From assembly GCA_022448315.1 (NCBI GenBank), contig JAKVCA010000027.1:1-64000 (forward strand): a DNA stretch of 64,000 bases. The letters run 5' to 3'. Position 1 is the stretch's first letter, and each line of letters begins with the position of its first letter. The position numbers were made by a program, and so were the translations under genes. This DNA comes from Pirellulaceae bacterium. GTDB taxonomy: Bacteria; Planctomycetota; Planctomycetia; Pirellulales; Pirellulaceae. Positions 9,251 through 18,884 of this stretch are shown here, one piece after another. The notes under the pieces were generated by a model. That model saw only the letters and a list, made by a program, of their open reading frames with translations. It was not told the origin of the DNA and made no database searches.

Positions 9251-11158
9251 TCAAATGCGTTTGAACCTTCGATCCAGTTCATCCCTAGAAAAAACCAAGG
9301 CGGTGGGCCGACCGTGAGGGCAATGATGGGCATCTTGGCATAAATCACGGTATTCCAGCAGAGAATCGATCTCCTCAGGAGAGAGGCGATCCCCCGCTTT
9401 GATCGCCGCTTTGCAGCTCATCATATGGAGTAGTTCATCAAGAATGTCCCTCTTTTGGGGTGTTTTTTCTCCTTGAACCACCTGTTCCAGCGCGACACGC
9501 AAGATCTCAGCTGGGGGCCGTTTCGCGAGCATGGCAGGGTATGAATGGATGAGCAGAGTGTTTCCGCCGAAGTGTTCGATCTTCAATCCGATTTGTTCCA
9601 GGACATCCGCGTGTTCTTCGGCCAAGGCGGCTTCGGCAGGGTTGAGATGGACGGTCTCGGGTACAAGGAGTTGTTGAGTTTCCAGGGGGCCGGAGAGTGC
9701 TTGAGTGCGGATTTTTTCGTAAAGGACACGTTCGTGGAGGGCATGTTGATCGATAACCACCATGCCTTCCTCATTCTCCGTGACTAGATACCGATTGTGA
9801 ATTTGGACGGCGTGTTGGCTTCCACTCGCTGAAGCCAATACCCGGGCATCTGTCGAGAGGGTTTGTTCGGTGTCTACTTGCGAGGCGTAAGAGGGATCGG
9901 GAGCTTGCCCTTCCTGTCTGGCCTGCACTTCGGAACGACTGAATTCAGGGAGATTATCGAAAGGGGATGCGTTTTCTCCTTCGGGCATGATCTCCTGGCT
10001 TCGTTCGAGCAGAGTTGAACCCGATACCCCTGGGAAATCACGTCGAGGTGGGACCGCTTTCCAGTCAAGTGGAACCTGTCGCTGCGATGTGGACGTCTGG
10101 TGGAAATTGTGTTCTGTGGGGTCAACTTCTCCGGCCGCTGGGCGTGTGAGTTGAGCCTTGGCGGTCAGATCGGTTGTCAGGAATTTGTTGCGTATCGTCC
10201 CTAGAATCTGACTGTAGAGTCGACCACCATCTTGAAATCGAACTTCGAGTTTAGCCGGATGAACGTTCACATCGACCCCATCGACAGGCATTTCAAGTCG
10301 CAGGAACGCGAGCGGATATCTTCCCGTCATCATCAAGCCACGATACGCCTCGCCCAGTGCGTGTTGAAGTGACCGATCCTTGATGTGTCGCCCATTGAGG
10401 AAAAGGTATTGCATGCGATTGTGTGATCGACTGTGAGTAGGGTCGACCACAAAGCCTTTCAGCCGCAGCTCAGCACTTTCCGCTTCGACTGGAATCAAAG
10501 CGTCCCTGATTTCGGGACCGAAAAAGTGTCCTATCCTTCCCGCCCAGCTTTCTGTCGGGGGAAGCTCATGCACGACCCGGTCGTTGTGCAGCAAGGTGAA
10601 GTGGACCGTGTTGTGCGCCAAGGCGATACGGGTGAACGCCTCTCCGATATGCCCCATTTCTGTCTGTGGCGTTTTCAGGAATTTTCGTCGGACTGGTGTA
10701 TTGAAGAAGAGATGCCTGACTTCAATGCTCGTGCCAATGGGGCATCCACAGGGGACGACGGGCCCCGCTTCACCCCCATGGACTTCAATCTCGCATCCCG
10801 CATGCTCACTTGCGATTCGACTTCGCAAGATGAAGTGACTGACTTCAGAAATAGACGCCAGGGCCTCTCCGCGAAATCCAAGTGAACTCACCTTGAACAG
10901 ATCATCCGCGGACCGAATTTTGCTTGTCGCGTGACTGGCAATTGCAAGCGGAAGTTGGTCCTCTTGAATCCCACAACCATTATCCGCCACCCGGATCAGT
11001 TGCTGACCACCTTTTTCAATGGCGACTTCGATTCGAGTCGCTCCGGCATCCACCGAATTTTCCACCAGTTCTTTGACGACACTCGCGGGGCGTTCAATCA
11101 CTTCGCCGGCGGCAATCTTGTTGATCACGCTTGCAGGGAGGGTTCGAATATCGGGCAT
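9251..11158 (-). CDS. mutL: DNA mismatch repair protein MutL
   Basis: The mismatch repair mediator couples MutS recognition to strand incision and removal. The 635-aa protein has the GHKL ATPase N-terminus (IAAGEVIERPASVVKEL, DNGCGI, ATSKI, GFRGEAL) and a C-terminal dimerisation domain. DQHALHERVLYEKI matches the metal-binding DQHAx2Ex4E motif of endonuclease-type MutL, and the later CKAAIKAGD and CPHGRP motifs are also present. Nicking activity is therefore expected, as in bacteria without MutH. The middle linker (about residues 335-440) is poorly conserved and hydrophilic. It follows the response regulator gene by 35 bp on the same strand, which suggests shared transcription; no functional link between the two is obvious. 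Confidence 0.96.
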   Translation of the reverse strand: MPDIRTLPASVINKIAAGEVIERPASVVKELVENSVDAGATRIEVAIEKGGQQLIRVADNGCGIQEDQLPLAIASHATSKIRSADDLFKVSSLGFRGEALASISEVSHFILRSRIASEHAGCEIEVHGGEAGPVVPCGCPIGTSIEVRHLFFNTPVRRKFLKTPQTEMGHIGEAFTRIALAHNTVHFTLLHNDRVVHELPPTESWAGRIGHFFGPEIRDALIPVEAESAELRLKGFVVDPTHSRSHNRMQYLFLNGRHIKDRSLQHALGEAYRGLMMTGRYPLAFLRLEMPVDGVDVNVHPAKLEVRFQDGGRLYSQILGTIRNKFLTTDLTAKAQLTRPAAGEVDPTEHNFHQTSTSQRQVPLDWKAVPPRRDFPGVSGSTLLERSQEIMPEGENASPFDNLPEFSRSEVQARQEGQAPDPSYASQVDTEQTLSTDARVLASASGSQHAVQIHNRYLVTENEEGMVVIDQHALHERVLYEKIRTQALSGPLETQQLLVPETVHLNPAEAALAEEHADVLEQIGLKIEHFGGNTLLIHSYPAMLAKRPPAEILRVALEQVVQGEKTPQKRDILDELLHMMSCKAAIKAGDRLSPEEIDSLLEYRDLCQDAHHCPHGRPTALVFSRDELDRRFKRI

Positions 11159-11193
11159 GATGTGGGGCTCTGCAGGTCGAGGGCGATCCGGGG

Positions 11194-12642
11194 TTACTTC
11201 AAGTCAAATTCTTTGAGTTTACGGTAAAGGTTTCTCTCGCTGATTCCAAGGATTTGAGCGGTTTCTTCTCGATTACCATTGGATATCTTCAAAGTCTGTT
11301 CAATCGCCCATCTTTCAATATCACGAAGTGACATTCCCACAAGTGAGGACATCTCATCGCTGTTGACTGTGGGGGAGGGTGGGGCGTCGTCGGAGAAATC
11401 CGGTGAAACATCATCAAGATCCAGAACCCCGTCGATATCGAGGACCACCATACTCTCCACCACATTTTTCAACTGGCGGATATTTCCCTTCCATTCGAAG
11501 TTGAATAGCCACTTGGTAAGGGCAGGTGAAAACCCTTTGACCTGTTTGTGGTTCCTGCGATTGGCTTGTTTGCGAAAGTGATCGGCCAGAGGGATGATGT
11601 CATCTCGCCGACTGCTCAGTGGGTCTAGGTGGACGGTTACTACTTTAAGTCGGTAATAGAGGTCACTGCGGAAACGCCCCTCTTCAATGTCTTTTTCCAG
11701 ATCTTTGTTGGTCGCCGCAATGACTCGAACGTTGACGTCGATGGGCTTGTTGTCACCGACCCTGGTAATCTTTCGTTCTTCAAGCACACGCAGAAGTTTG
11801 ATCTGTGTCGACATCGGCATGTCGCCAACCTCGTCGAGAAACAGCGTGCCGCCATTGGCGTACTCGAACTTTCCGACGCGGTCGGTGATGGCATCGGTGA
11901 AGGCCCCTTTGGTGTGACCGAATAATTCACTTTCGACAAGATGCTCTGCCACTGCACCTGTGTTGAGCGCGACAAAGGGTTTCTTTTTTCTGGGGCTATT
12001 CTGATGAATCGCTTGGGCGACGACGTCTTTTCCTGTTCCGGTCTCACCTGTAATCAACACGCCGGCGTCGGTTGGAGCAATGCGTTTGAGTCGCTCCACT
12101 ACGCCTTGCATACTGCTGCTGGAGTAGATCAGATTTTCGAAGCCAAATCGCTCGTCCAGTCGCTGATTCAGTTCGATATTCTGGAGTCGCAAGCGGACCG
12201 ACTCCACGGCCTTTTCCGTGACGGCTTGAAGTCGTTTGGGGGTGATCGGTTTTTCCAGGAAATTAAACGCGCCCTCCTGCATGGCTTCAACTGCTTTGGG
12301 AACGGTCGCGTGACCTGTCACCATGATCACTTCACACTCGGGAAGCAACTCCCGAGCCTGCTTCAAAACTCCCATGCCATCGACTTCGTTCATGACAAGA
12401 TCGGTCACCACGACATCGAACGTCTGTTGCTCGATTTCTCGACAGCCTTCCGGGCCGCCGGTGGCAATGACACAGGTATAACCCACGCGTTCGAGACTTT
12501 CAGCCATGGCCCGTGCATGGTCAGGGTCATTGTCAACGAGCAGGATACGAATCGGCACGTTGTCAGAGGCTTCGAAGGTTGGATTCATTGGGCAAAGGTC
12601 GTTGGAAAAAGGGTGGATCCTGAATATCTCTCGAAGGTTCAT
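11194..12642 (-). CDS. sigma-54-dependent response regulator, NtrC family
   Basis: A transcriptional activator with a receiver domain (ILLVDND near residue 34, phospho-acceptor D81 in VVVTDLVMNEVDG), an AAA+ sigma-54 interaction domain (Walker A GETGTGKD 199-206, Walker B GGTLFLDEVGDM) and a C-terminal Fis-type helix-turn-helix (NREETAQILGISERNLYRKL). The sigma-54 contact loop reads GAFTDA (246-251) instead of GAFTGA. The kinase gene lies 14 bp upstream, so the pair is a two-component system whose signal and targets are unknown. The start is uncertain: 12642 is the longest, while an ATG at 12588 would begin just before the receiver domain; neither has a strong ribosome site. Confidence 0.93.
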   Translation of the reverse strand: MNLREIFRIHPFSNDLCPMNPTFEASDNVPIRILLVDNDPDHARAMAESLERVGYTCVIATGGPEGCREIEQQTFDVVVTDLVMNEVDGMGVLKQARELLPECEVIMVTGHATVPKAVEAMQEGAFNFLEKPITPKRLQAVTEKAVESVRLRLQNIELNQRLDERFGFENLIYSSSSMQGVVERLKRIAPTDAGVLITGETGTGKDVVAQAIHQNSPRKKKPFVALNTGAVAEHLVESELFGHTKGAFTDAITDRVGKFEYANGGTLFLDEVGDMPMSTQIKLLRVLEERKITRVGDNKPIDVNVRVIAATNKDLEKDIEEGRFRSDLYYRLKVVTVHLDPLSSRRDDIIPLADHFRKQANRRNHKQVKGFSPALTKWLFNFEWKGNIRQLKNVVESMVVLDIDGVLDLDDVSPDFSDDAPPSPTVNSDEMSSLVGMSLRDIERWAIEQTLKISNGNREETAQILGISERNLYRKLKEFDLK

Positions 12643-12656
12643 TTCGCCGGGGCAGG

Positions 12657-13388
12657 TTACAATCGTTTTGGGATCGGAAATTCAATGGTGAACTGCGTGC
12701 CTCGGCCTTCCTCGCTTTGGACATTGATCACGCCACCGTGGGCCTCGATTACCTTTTTGGCCATCGGGAGACCCAGGCCAGAACCGCTGTCCTTCGTTGT
12801 GTAAAAGGGTTCGAACATCTTGATCAGTGTGGAGCTCCCGATTCCTTGTCCCGTATCGATCAGGTCCACTGCGACTCCCGACCGCATCATCCTTGTTCGA
12901 ACCACGAGTTGTCCGCCGTCGGACATGGCCTCCATCGAGTTTTTTACCATGTTTTGCAGGGCAGCTTGAAGTGTCTGCTTGTCCATCTTGATGATGGGCA
13001 AATCTCCATCGAGGTAGCGAACGATCTCGACATTTCGATGTTGTGCATCCGCTTCAAAGAAATCTAGTACCTGTTCGAGCAAGGCATTGAGTGAGCCTGC
13101 CACAAGTTCCAGTCGATTCAGTCGGGTTAGACGGAGGAAGTCATTTAGGAGACTTTCCAGTCGGGTGCACTGTCTCTCAACAACACTGACTTTTTGTGCG
13201 AGGCGACGCGCGTCTGGGTGATCCATGTCTGCCAGATCTTCGGCGATGAGTTCCACATTGAGTCGAATGACCGACAAAGGCGTTTTGATTTCATGCGCCA
13301 GTGAGCCCGCAAGTGCGGCCAGTTCCTGGGACTGCCGGCGCAGTTCTTTGTTGGCGTTCTCGAGTCGTTCGATATTCGGGTCGGCCAA
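12657..13388 (-). CDS. soluble sensor histidine kinase, partner of the sigma-54 regulator
   Basis: A 243-aa kinase consisting only of a short coiled-coil N-terminus, a HisKA domain with H32 in LAHEIKTPLS and an HATPase_c domain (N box LQNMVKNSMEAM, DTGQGI, FEPFYTTKDSGSGLGL). It has no membrane segment or PAS/GAF sensor domain, so it should be cytoplasmic and receive its signal from a partner or through the N-terminal helix. No ATG is available near the start; TTG at 13388 has GGGGG upstream at a reasonable distance, and an in-frame ATT at 13403 is the only alternative before a stop. It transfers phosphate to the regulator encoded directly downstream. Confidence 0.92.
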   Translation of the reverse strand: MADPNIERLENANKELRRQSQELAALAGSLAHEIKTPLSVIRLNVELIAEDLADMDHPDARRLAQKVSVVERQCTRLESLLNDFLRLTRLNRLELVAGSLNALLEQVLDFFEADAQHRNVEIVRYLDGDLPIIKMDKQTLQAALQNMVKNSMEAMSDGGQLVVRTRMMRSGVAVDLIDTGQGIGSSTLIKMFEPFYTTKDSGSGLGLPMAKKVIEAHGGVINVQSEEGRGTQFTIEFPIPKRL

Positions 13389-13580
13389 GTCATCGCCCCC
13401 AATCGGTGATTCCGTTTAATCGTTGTCTCGGTGCGGTCTCTGGATTGGAAACGCGGAAATCTCGCCGCGTTTCAGAGAGTTGCAGGTGCATCTCAGTGAA
13501 GCTTGCAGTTGCCGAAGTTCTCGAATTCTCGCGTTCAACCCGTGTCATGTCAGGAAGATCGTGAACAGACCTATCTTCTC

Positions 13581-13610
13581 AAAAAGAAAGCCCCGCAGCC
13601 AAGCGGGGCT
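13581..13610 (-). terminator. rho-independent terminator of pnp
   Basis: On the minus strand AGCCCCGC (13603-13610) pairs with GCGGGGCT (13589-13596) and is followed by a T-rich run. It lies 50 bp after the pnp stop and separates rpsO-pnp from the kinase operon. Confidence 0.85.
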
Positions 13611-13660
13611 CTCAAAGTTCTGGAACTTAAGTCAATTTCTCACGTTGGAGTCCGCCGAGC

Positions 13661-15961
13661 TTAAGACCGACGTCCTCCTCCTCCGCCACCGCCTCGCGAC
13701 TGTCGACGACGTCCACCGGAACGGTCACCGCCGTCACCGCGTCGACCTCGGTCGCCACGCTCACCGCGACCCTCGCCACGCTCATCGCGACCTTCGCCAC
13801 GCTCACCGCGACCTTCCGACATTTTCTGAATCTTTTCCGCGAGAGGATCTTCTTCGCCAAGTTCCTCCAAGGCACGTCGACGACTCAGTTTGATCCGTCC
13901 GTGATCATCGACTTCGATGACTTGCACGGCGAATTCGTCACCCACGCGAATCAGGTCCGCGACATTGTCGATGTAGCCACTGCTGATCTCGCTGACGTGG
14001 CAGAGGCCGTCACGTCCAGGCAGAATTTCAAGGAACGCGCCGAATTCTCGGATGCTATTGACCGTACCCTGATAGATCTTGCCGACCTGAACCGTTGCCG
14101 TTAAAGCTTCGACATGATCAAGCGCCTTTTTGGCCCAGTCTCGATCGGTACCCGCGATCAACACAGTTCCATCTTCTTCGATTTCGATAATGGTTCCGGT
14201 TGTTTCCTGGATTTGTCGGATGGTCTTACCACCCGGTCCGATCAGCAAGCCGATTTTATCCGCCTCGATTTTGGTTTTGATCAGGCGAGGAGCATATTCG
14301 GAAATATCCTCGCTGGGCCGTGATATGGTTTTCAGCATCGCTCGAAGGATCTCCATTCGAGCATCTTTCGCTTGTACCAATGCTGCGCGAATGATGTCCT
14401 CGGAGATTCCCGTGATTTTAAGATCCAGTTGGATCCCCGTAATTCCGTTCTGGGTTCCCGCGACCTTGAAGTCCATATCACCAAAATGGTCCTCGTCACC
14501 AAGGATGTCGGTGAGCAATGTCCATTGGTCTTCGGATTCACGAACCAGCCCGACTGAAATTCCGGCAACCGGATTCTGGATCGGGACACCTGCGGACATC
14601 AGGCCTAATGTTGCGCCGCAGACCGAGGCCATTGATGACGAGCCGTTGGATTCAAGGATGTCCGAGATGACACGGACCGTGTAGGGAAACTCATCAGGTG
14701 TGGGCAGGACAGGTTTGACACTGCGTTCCGCCAATGCACCGTGACCAATTTCTCGACGACCGGGCCCACGGATGGGACGGCATTCACCCACGCTGAACGG
14801 TGGGAAGTTATAGTCGAGCATGAATTTCTTAGAGTATTCCTCCGAAAGCCCATCAACCCGCTGCTCATCACGGGCTGTTCCGAGGGTCACGGTAATTAAA
14901 GATTGTGTTTCACCTCTCTGGAAAACGGCACTGCCGTGCACCCGAGGCAAGACGTCAACATGGCATTCAATGGCTCGGAGTGTCTTGCCATCGCGGCCGT
15001 CCGGGCGAGTGCCGGATAGGATCAGGTCTCGGACGACGTTTTCTTCAAGATCATGCCACTTCTTGGAGAAGTTCGCAGGGCAAACGGCATTCTCTGCATC
15101 CGGATCAGGAATCGTTTCAGCAATCGCTCGTGTCTTTAGTGCGGACACCGCATCTGCTCGAGCTTGTTTGCCCTCGGTCTGCTTGGCCGTTTTGAATTCG
15201 GCGTAATACTTCTCGGTCAGTTGGTCCAGTAGCGAAGTGTCATTGTCTTCTTCGAACGGAGTTTTCGTGACATTGCACTTCTCGTAAAACTCCCCTTGGA
15301 GTTCACAAATCTGTCGAATGGTTTCGTGGGCGAACAAGATGGCGTCGACCATTTCGTCCTCGGGAATCTCCCGTCCGAAACCCTCGATCATGGCAACGGC
15401 GTCTTCACTGCCTGAAACGATCAAGTCGATATCGCTATCTTCGAGCTGATCCACCGTTGGGAACGCCACCAATTGGCCTTCTACGCGGCCAACACGCACG
15501 GACGCGATTGGGCCGGCGAAAGGGATCGAGCTGACGTGGCAAGCCGTCGCTGCGCCATTCATCGCCAGGACATCGGCATCGTTTTGCCGGTCGCTCGCCA
15601 GCACCATCGACTGGACCTGCACTTCATCGAAGAAGCCCTTGGGGAATAGTGGTCGGATGGGTCGGTCGATGAGTCGACTGGTCAGCGTTTCTTTGGTTGA
15701 TGGCCGCCCTTCGCGTTTGATGAAACCGCCGGGGAACTTACCTGCTGCGGCAGTTCGCTCTCGGTAATCACAGGTCAGGGGAAAAAAGTCGATCCCGGGT
15801 CGGGGCGGTCCTGTCGTGACCGCGGTAAGCACGGTGGTATCACCGTAACGAGAAATGACACAGGCCGAGGCTTGTTTTGCCAAGTGGCCCGTCTCAAATG
15901 AAAGAACATTGTCACCGATTTTCTTTTCTACTACTACTTTCACTTCTTTTCCTACTTTCAC
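13661..15961 (-). CDS. pnp: polyribonucleotide nucleotidyltransferase (PNPase)
   Basis: Phosphorolytic 3'-to-5' exoribonuclease of mRNA decay. The 766-aa protein has two RNase PH domains (GDTTVLTAVTTG, FIKREGRP and SRLIDRPIRPLFPKGF in the first; FPPFSVGE and GRREIGHGALAERS in the second), a KH domain (KIGLLIGPGGKTIRQIQ) and an S1 domain (VGKIYQGTVNSIREFGAF). It is longer than the 711 aa of E. coli because of a disordered tail rich in Arg, Gly and Glu, built partly from a triplicated heptapeptide and ending in RGGGGGGGRRS. Such tails often bind RNA or partner proteins. The start is GTG at 15961; a TGA two codons upstream rules out a longer form. It follows rpsO, the classical arrangement. Confidence 0.96.
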   Translation of the reverse strand: MKVGKEVKVVVEKKIGDNVLSFETGHLAKQASACVISRYGDTTVLTAVTTGPPRPGIDFFPLTCDYRERTAAAGKFPGGFIKREGRPSTKETLTSRLIDRPIRPLFPKGFFDEVQVQSMVLASDRQNDADVLAMNGAATACHVSSIPFAGPIASVRVGRVEGQLVAFPTVDQLEDSDIDLIVSGSEDAVAMIEGFGREIPEDEMVDAILFAHETIRQICELQGEFYEKCNVTKTPFEEDNDTSLLDQLTEKYYAEFKTAKQTEGKQARADAVSALKTRAIAETIPDPDAENAVCPANFSKKWHDLEENVVRDLILSGTRPDGRDGKTLRAIECHVDVLPRVHGSAVFQRGETQSLITVTLGTARDEQRVDGLSEEYSKKFMLDYNFPPFSVGECRPIRGPGRREIGHGALAERSVKPVLPTPDEFPYTVRVISDILESNGSSSMASVCGATLGLMSAGVPIQNPVAGISVGLVRESEDQWTLLTDILGDEDHFGDMDFKVAGTQNGITGIQLDLKITGISEDIIRAALVQAKDARMEILRAMLKTISRPSEDISEYAPRLIKTKIEADKIGLLIGPGGKTIRQIQETTGTIIEIEEDGTVLIAGTDRDWAKKALDHVEALTATVQVGKIYQGTVNSIREFGAFLEILPGRDGLCHVSEISSGYIDNVADLIRVGDEFAVQVIEVDDHGRIKLSRRRALEELGEEDPLAEKIQKMSEGRGERGEGRDERGEGRGERGDRGRRGDGGDRSGGRRRQSRGGGGGGGRRS
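13754..13816 (-). repeat. 21-bp tandem repeat x3 inside the pnp tail
   Basis: Units 13754-13774, 13775-13795 and 13796-13816 differ at only two positions. On the coding strand each encodes the heptapeptide EGRGERG or its variant EGRDERG. Confidence 0.9.
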
Positions 15962-16288
15962 TTTTCAGCTGGTACGAGGCATCTCGCCTCGACCTTCGTT
16001 TCCTAAGGCCCGACTGCCCAACGCAGGTGCGACCTGGATTCTTGCCGTAAAACCTGAATATAAGTCCAAACGAATTGGACGTTGATTTCACGACATTCGG
16101 ACGATGTCTGACGCATCGTAAACGATATTTCTGGACTTGCGGACGCGATCACGAGCCCGAAAGGCAACGTCGATCTCACCGTTGCCGTTCAAGCCAACAA
16201 CAATGCGCAACTCCTCGGAACACGAAAATCCGCATCTTGTCGCGGGTCGCATCGAGCAGAAAGAAAAGAGAACCGTCCGACGATCAGG
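15962..16288. other. rpsO-pnp intergenic spacer
   Basis: No gene is seen in these 327 bp. The position corresponds to the spacer that in other bacteria holds the pnp leader and RNase III control hairpin; no clear long hairpin was identified by eye. Confidence 0.4.
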
Positions 16289-16558
16289 CTACTTACGAAT
16301 GCCGAGCCGGCCGATCGAATCGAGATAGCGTTGTTGGTCGATCTCTTTTAGATAGTCCAACAGACGCCTACGACGACTGACCATCGCCAAAAGACCTCGA
16401 CGAGTCGAATAATCTTTGGGATTGCTTCGCATGTGCTCGGTCAGGTTATTAATCCGCGTCGTCAAGATCGCAATCTGGACTTCAGGAGATCCGTTGTCGG
16501 AGTCTCCACGCTTAAAATCTTCGATTAATTCCTGTTTCCGTTCTTTTGTGATCGTCAT
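16289..16558 (-). CDS. rpsO: 30S ribosomal protein S15
   Basis: A primary 16S rRNA-binding protein of the small-subunit central domain. The 89-aa length and the conserved core are typical: [20 protein letters not shown], then a segment with [19 protein letters not shown]. The C-terminal [12 protein letters not shown] also fits the family. It starts with ATG at 16558 and is followed on the same strand by pnp. This rpsO-pnp order is widely conserved. In E. coli S15 represses its own translation; no evidence for this can be read here. Confidence 0.97.
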   Translation of the reverse strand: MTITKERKQELIEDFKRGDSDNGSPEVQIAILTTRINNLTEHMRSNPKDYSTRRGLLAMVSRRRRLLDYLKEIDQQRYLDSIGRLGIRK

Positions 16559-16945
16559 AGGTAGCAGTCTAACCTCTGCGTCAACACTTCACGCGACGCC
16601 CGAATTACTTGACGGATCGAGACTCTCCCGCTGGTATTCCGTCAAAAACAATGAATAAACCACCCTACGTGCTTATCACACGCGTCGTGAATCGGCTTAG
16701 TTTATCAATTCGATTGCTGTTTGCAACGGCAAATAGGCGATGCGAATGAACTTTCGACTTGTCTACTTATCTATCTATCCAACCAACTTCTCTGTCACCG
16801 AACCTCGTTTTGGACAGTTCATGGCCCGTTTTCCTGTCAGGCAGGCTGCATCGGGCGAGATTGCGGAGGTTAGGCGTTGCCGCCAGGGCTGATTGGGTCG
16901 CTTGCCGAATCCGATGTTATCGGGAGAAGTTGGGGCAATTTGAAA
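16559..16945. other. intergenic region between rpsO and clpX
   Basis: No convincing gene. It presumably holds the promoter of the minus-strand rpsO-pnp operon. The region next to the clpX terminator shows nothing else recognisable. Confidence 0.35.
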
Positions 16946-16975
16946 TAAAAAGGCCCCCCCGAAGGGGAGCCTTAA
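16946..16975 (-). terminator. rho-independent terminator of clpX
   Basis: Read on the minus strand, AAGGCTCCCC folds with GGGGGGGCCTT around a TTC loop and ends in TTTTTATTT. It lies about 30 bp beyond the clpX stop codon. Confidence 0.8.
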
Positions 16976-17002
16976 AAGTCGTTGCCTTGCTCGAGAGTTC
17001 GG

Positions 17003-18280
17003 TTAGGCGCTTTTGGTTTCGGGCACGTGAAACAGGGATTGCTCCCCTTTCGCAATTTGCTCGTTGATTCGGAACTTGCTTCCCTTCGGCTGGTCGGGCA
17101 GTTCGAACATGACGTCGAGCATGACTTTTTCCACGATTGACCTCAGGCCTCGAGCCCCCGTCCCTTTGACCATCGCTTCGTGAGCAATTGCATGAAGCGC
17201 TTCGTCGGTGAAACTCAGTTCGCTTCCTTCCATATCAAACAACGCCTGATATTGTTTGATCAGGGCATTTTTCGGCTCGGTGAGAACGGAGATCAGCCCG
17301 GTTTCGTCAAGCGGCGTGAGTGCCGAACAAACGGGGAGCCTTCCGACAAGTTCCGGGATCAGGCCGAATTCCAGAATGTCGTCGGTCGTCACTTGTGGTA
17401 GAAGTTCCGCGGCACTGCGATCTTCTCGTCGACCCGCATCCTGGCCAAATCCGATGGTCTTCTTTCCCAGACGCTTGCGAATGATGTCTTCGACACCCAC
17501 AAATGTCCCGCCACAGATGAACAGGATGTTGCTGGTATCAATCTGGATATATTGTTGTTCGGGGTGTTTGCGACCTCCTTGGGGAGGCACGTTTGCGACC
17601 GTGCCTTCAAGCATTTTGAGCAGCGCCTGCTGAACCCCTTCACCCGAAACGTCACGAGTGATCGAAACGTTCTGGCTTGTTTTGCCAATTTTGTCGATCT
17701 CGTCGATGTAAACTACGCCTCGTTGAGCCGTCTCAATGTCAAAGTCGGCCGCGTGAAGAAGTTTGAGAAGAAGGTTTTCGACATCTTCGCCTACATAGCC
17801 CGCTTCCGTCAGCGTGGTTGCATCCCCGATGGCAAAAGGCACGTTGAGGATGCGAGCCAAAGTTCGGGCCAGAAGAGTTTTACCTGACCCCGTTGGGCCT
17901 ACCAGCAGAATGTTTGACTTGTCAATTTCAACGTCGGTCCCTTCCCACGATGCGGTCAATCGCTTGTAGTGATTGTGGACGGCAACGGCGAGAACCTTTT
18001 TCGCAAAAGGTTGGTCGATCACATACTCGTCCAAACGTTTCACGATTTCTCGTGGGCTTGGGATCTTGTTGAACAGCTTCTTAGTGGGACTGTTTCGGCG
18101 TTGCTCCTGTTCAAGGATCGATTCACAGAGCTCAACACATTCGCTGCAGATGTATACATCCCCTGGTCCCTCAACGAGTGGACCCACATCGCGGTAGCTT
18201 TTGCGGCAGAACGAACAGAAGGCATTTTTTTTCGTAGTACCGGTCCGTCGCCCATTGCCTGAATCATTGTTTGCGGGCAT
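17003..18280 (-). CDS. clpX: ATP-dependent Clp protease ATP-binding subunit ClpX
   Basis: Hexameric AAA+ unfoldase that recognises tagged substrates and feeds them to ClpP. The 425-aa protein has the N-terminal zinc-binding domain (CSFCRKS...[10 protein letters not shown]), Walker A GPTGSGKT, Walker [11 protein letters not shown], the pore loop [11 protein letters not shown], and the ClpP-contact IGF loop in TIGFGQDA. The start at 18280 is chosen because AAGGA ends six bases upstream; in-frame starts at 18286 and 18319 have poorer spacing or no site. No clpP or tig gene is adjacent, unlike the common tig-clpP-clpX order, so clpP must lie elsewhere. A strong terminator follows the gene. Confidence 0.96.
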   Translation of the reverse strand: MPANNDSGNGRRTGTTKKNAFCSFCRKSYRDVGPLVEGPGDVYICSECVELCESILEQEQRRNSPTKKLFNKIPSPREIVKRLDEYVIDQPFAKKVLAVAVHNHYKRLTASWEGTDVEIDKSNILLVGPTGSGKTLLARTLARILNVPFAIGDATTLTEAGYVGEDVENLLLKLLHAADFDIETAQRGVVYIDEIDKIGKTSQNVSITRDVSGEGVQQALLKMLEGTVANVPPQGGRKHPEQQYIQIDTSNILFICGGTFVGVEDIIRKRLGKKTIGFGQDAGRREDRSAAELLPQVTTDDILEFGLIPELVGRLPVCSALTPLDETGLISVLTEPKNALIKQYQALFDMEGSELSFTDEALHAIAHEAMVKGTGARGLRSIVEKVMLDVMFELPDQPKGSKFRINEQIAKGEQSLFHVPETKSA

Positions 18281-18581
18281 GCTCATTCCTTTCAACTGTC
18301 TCTCGAAGAACCCATTCAAGTTGCCGCTCGAAACTTACTGATCGCACCCCAAGGCATGCACCTCGATCGATCGGTCTCCTAACGAAGTCCGGTCTATCAG
18401 GGCGCCTTTCCTGGCGGTCAAGTCTCTCAGCTAGTGGGTACTTCCCTGCCCGCTATCATCGAGCTGTACTTCAGTTTTCGCCCTGATCCCCGCTTTTCTG
18501 AAGGGAACACTGGGGCGTTGGCATCAAGCACACAGCCAAATCAAACGCCAGATCCAAACTAAGTGTCAGGAGTTGTCAAAG
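18281..18581. other. spacer upstream of clpX
   Basis: Nothing recognised besides the probable clpX promoter and leader with the AAGGA ribosome site at 18287-18291 (minus strand). Confidence 0.35.
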
Positions 18582-18884
18582 TCACCGTTCATCGCTTGAA
18601 TCGGCGTGATTGATTTCTTTTGACACTTCGTCCCGCAGCTTCTCCTTTACCGACGCCTTCACACGTTTGAACTCTTCGGGCGCCAGTTCTCCACGATTCA
18701 CCATCTCCTGAAAGTCGTCGAGGTGTTCAGTCAAGCTGGTGCCGGCTCCAAAAATCAGCCCTCGGACCTTCAAAGCACAATAGATCGCGATTGCAATGAA
18801 GCCGATCAGGGAGGCGCCGAGTATCACGAACTTTGCTTCCGGGATTTCCCAGATGGACTCCAAGGTTGTTTTCACGGAAGGCAT
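18582..18884 (-). CDS. small single-pass membrane protein of unknown function
   Basis: A 100-aa protein with one hydrophobic helix (about residues 19-40, FVILGASLIGFIAIAIYCAL) and a charged cytoplasmic-type C-terminus. The segment HLDDFQEMVNRGELAPEEFKRVKASV resembles the short helical SHOCT-like motif often seen at the C-terminus of bacterial membrane proteins. No enzymatic motif is visible and the function is unknown. It lies on the same strand as clpX, 301 bp upstream of it, with no sign of an operon. The codon pattern and the plausible helix followed by an amphipathic region support it being a real gene. Confidence 0.7.
   Translation of the reverse strand: MPSVKTTLESIWEIPEAKFVILGASLIGFIAIAIYCALKVRGLIFGAGTSLTEHLDDFQEMVNRGELAPEEFKRVKASVKEKLRDEVSKEINHADSSDER

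Noticed and set aside
11941-12804. 287-aa plus-strand open frame over the two-component genes
   Set aside because: It is the complement of well-conserved response regulator and kinase genes.
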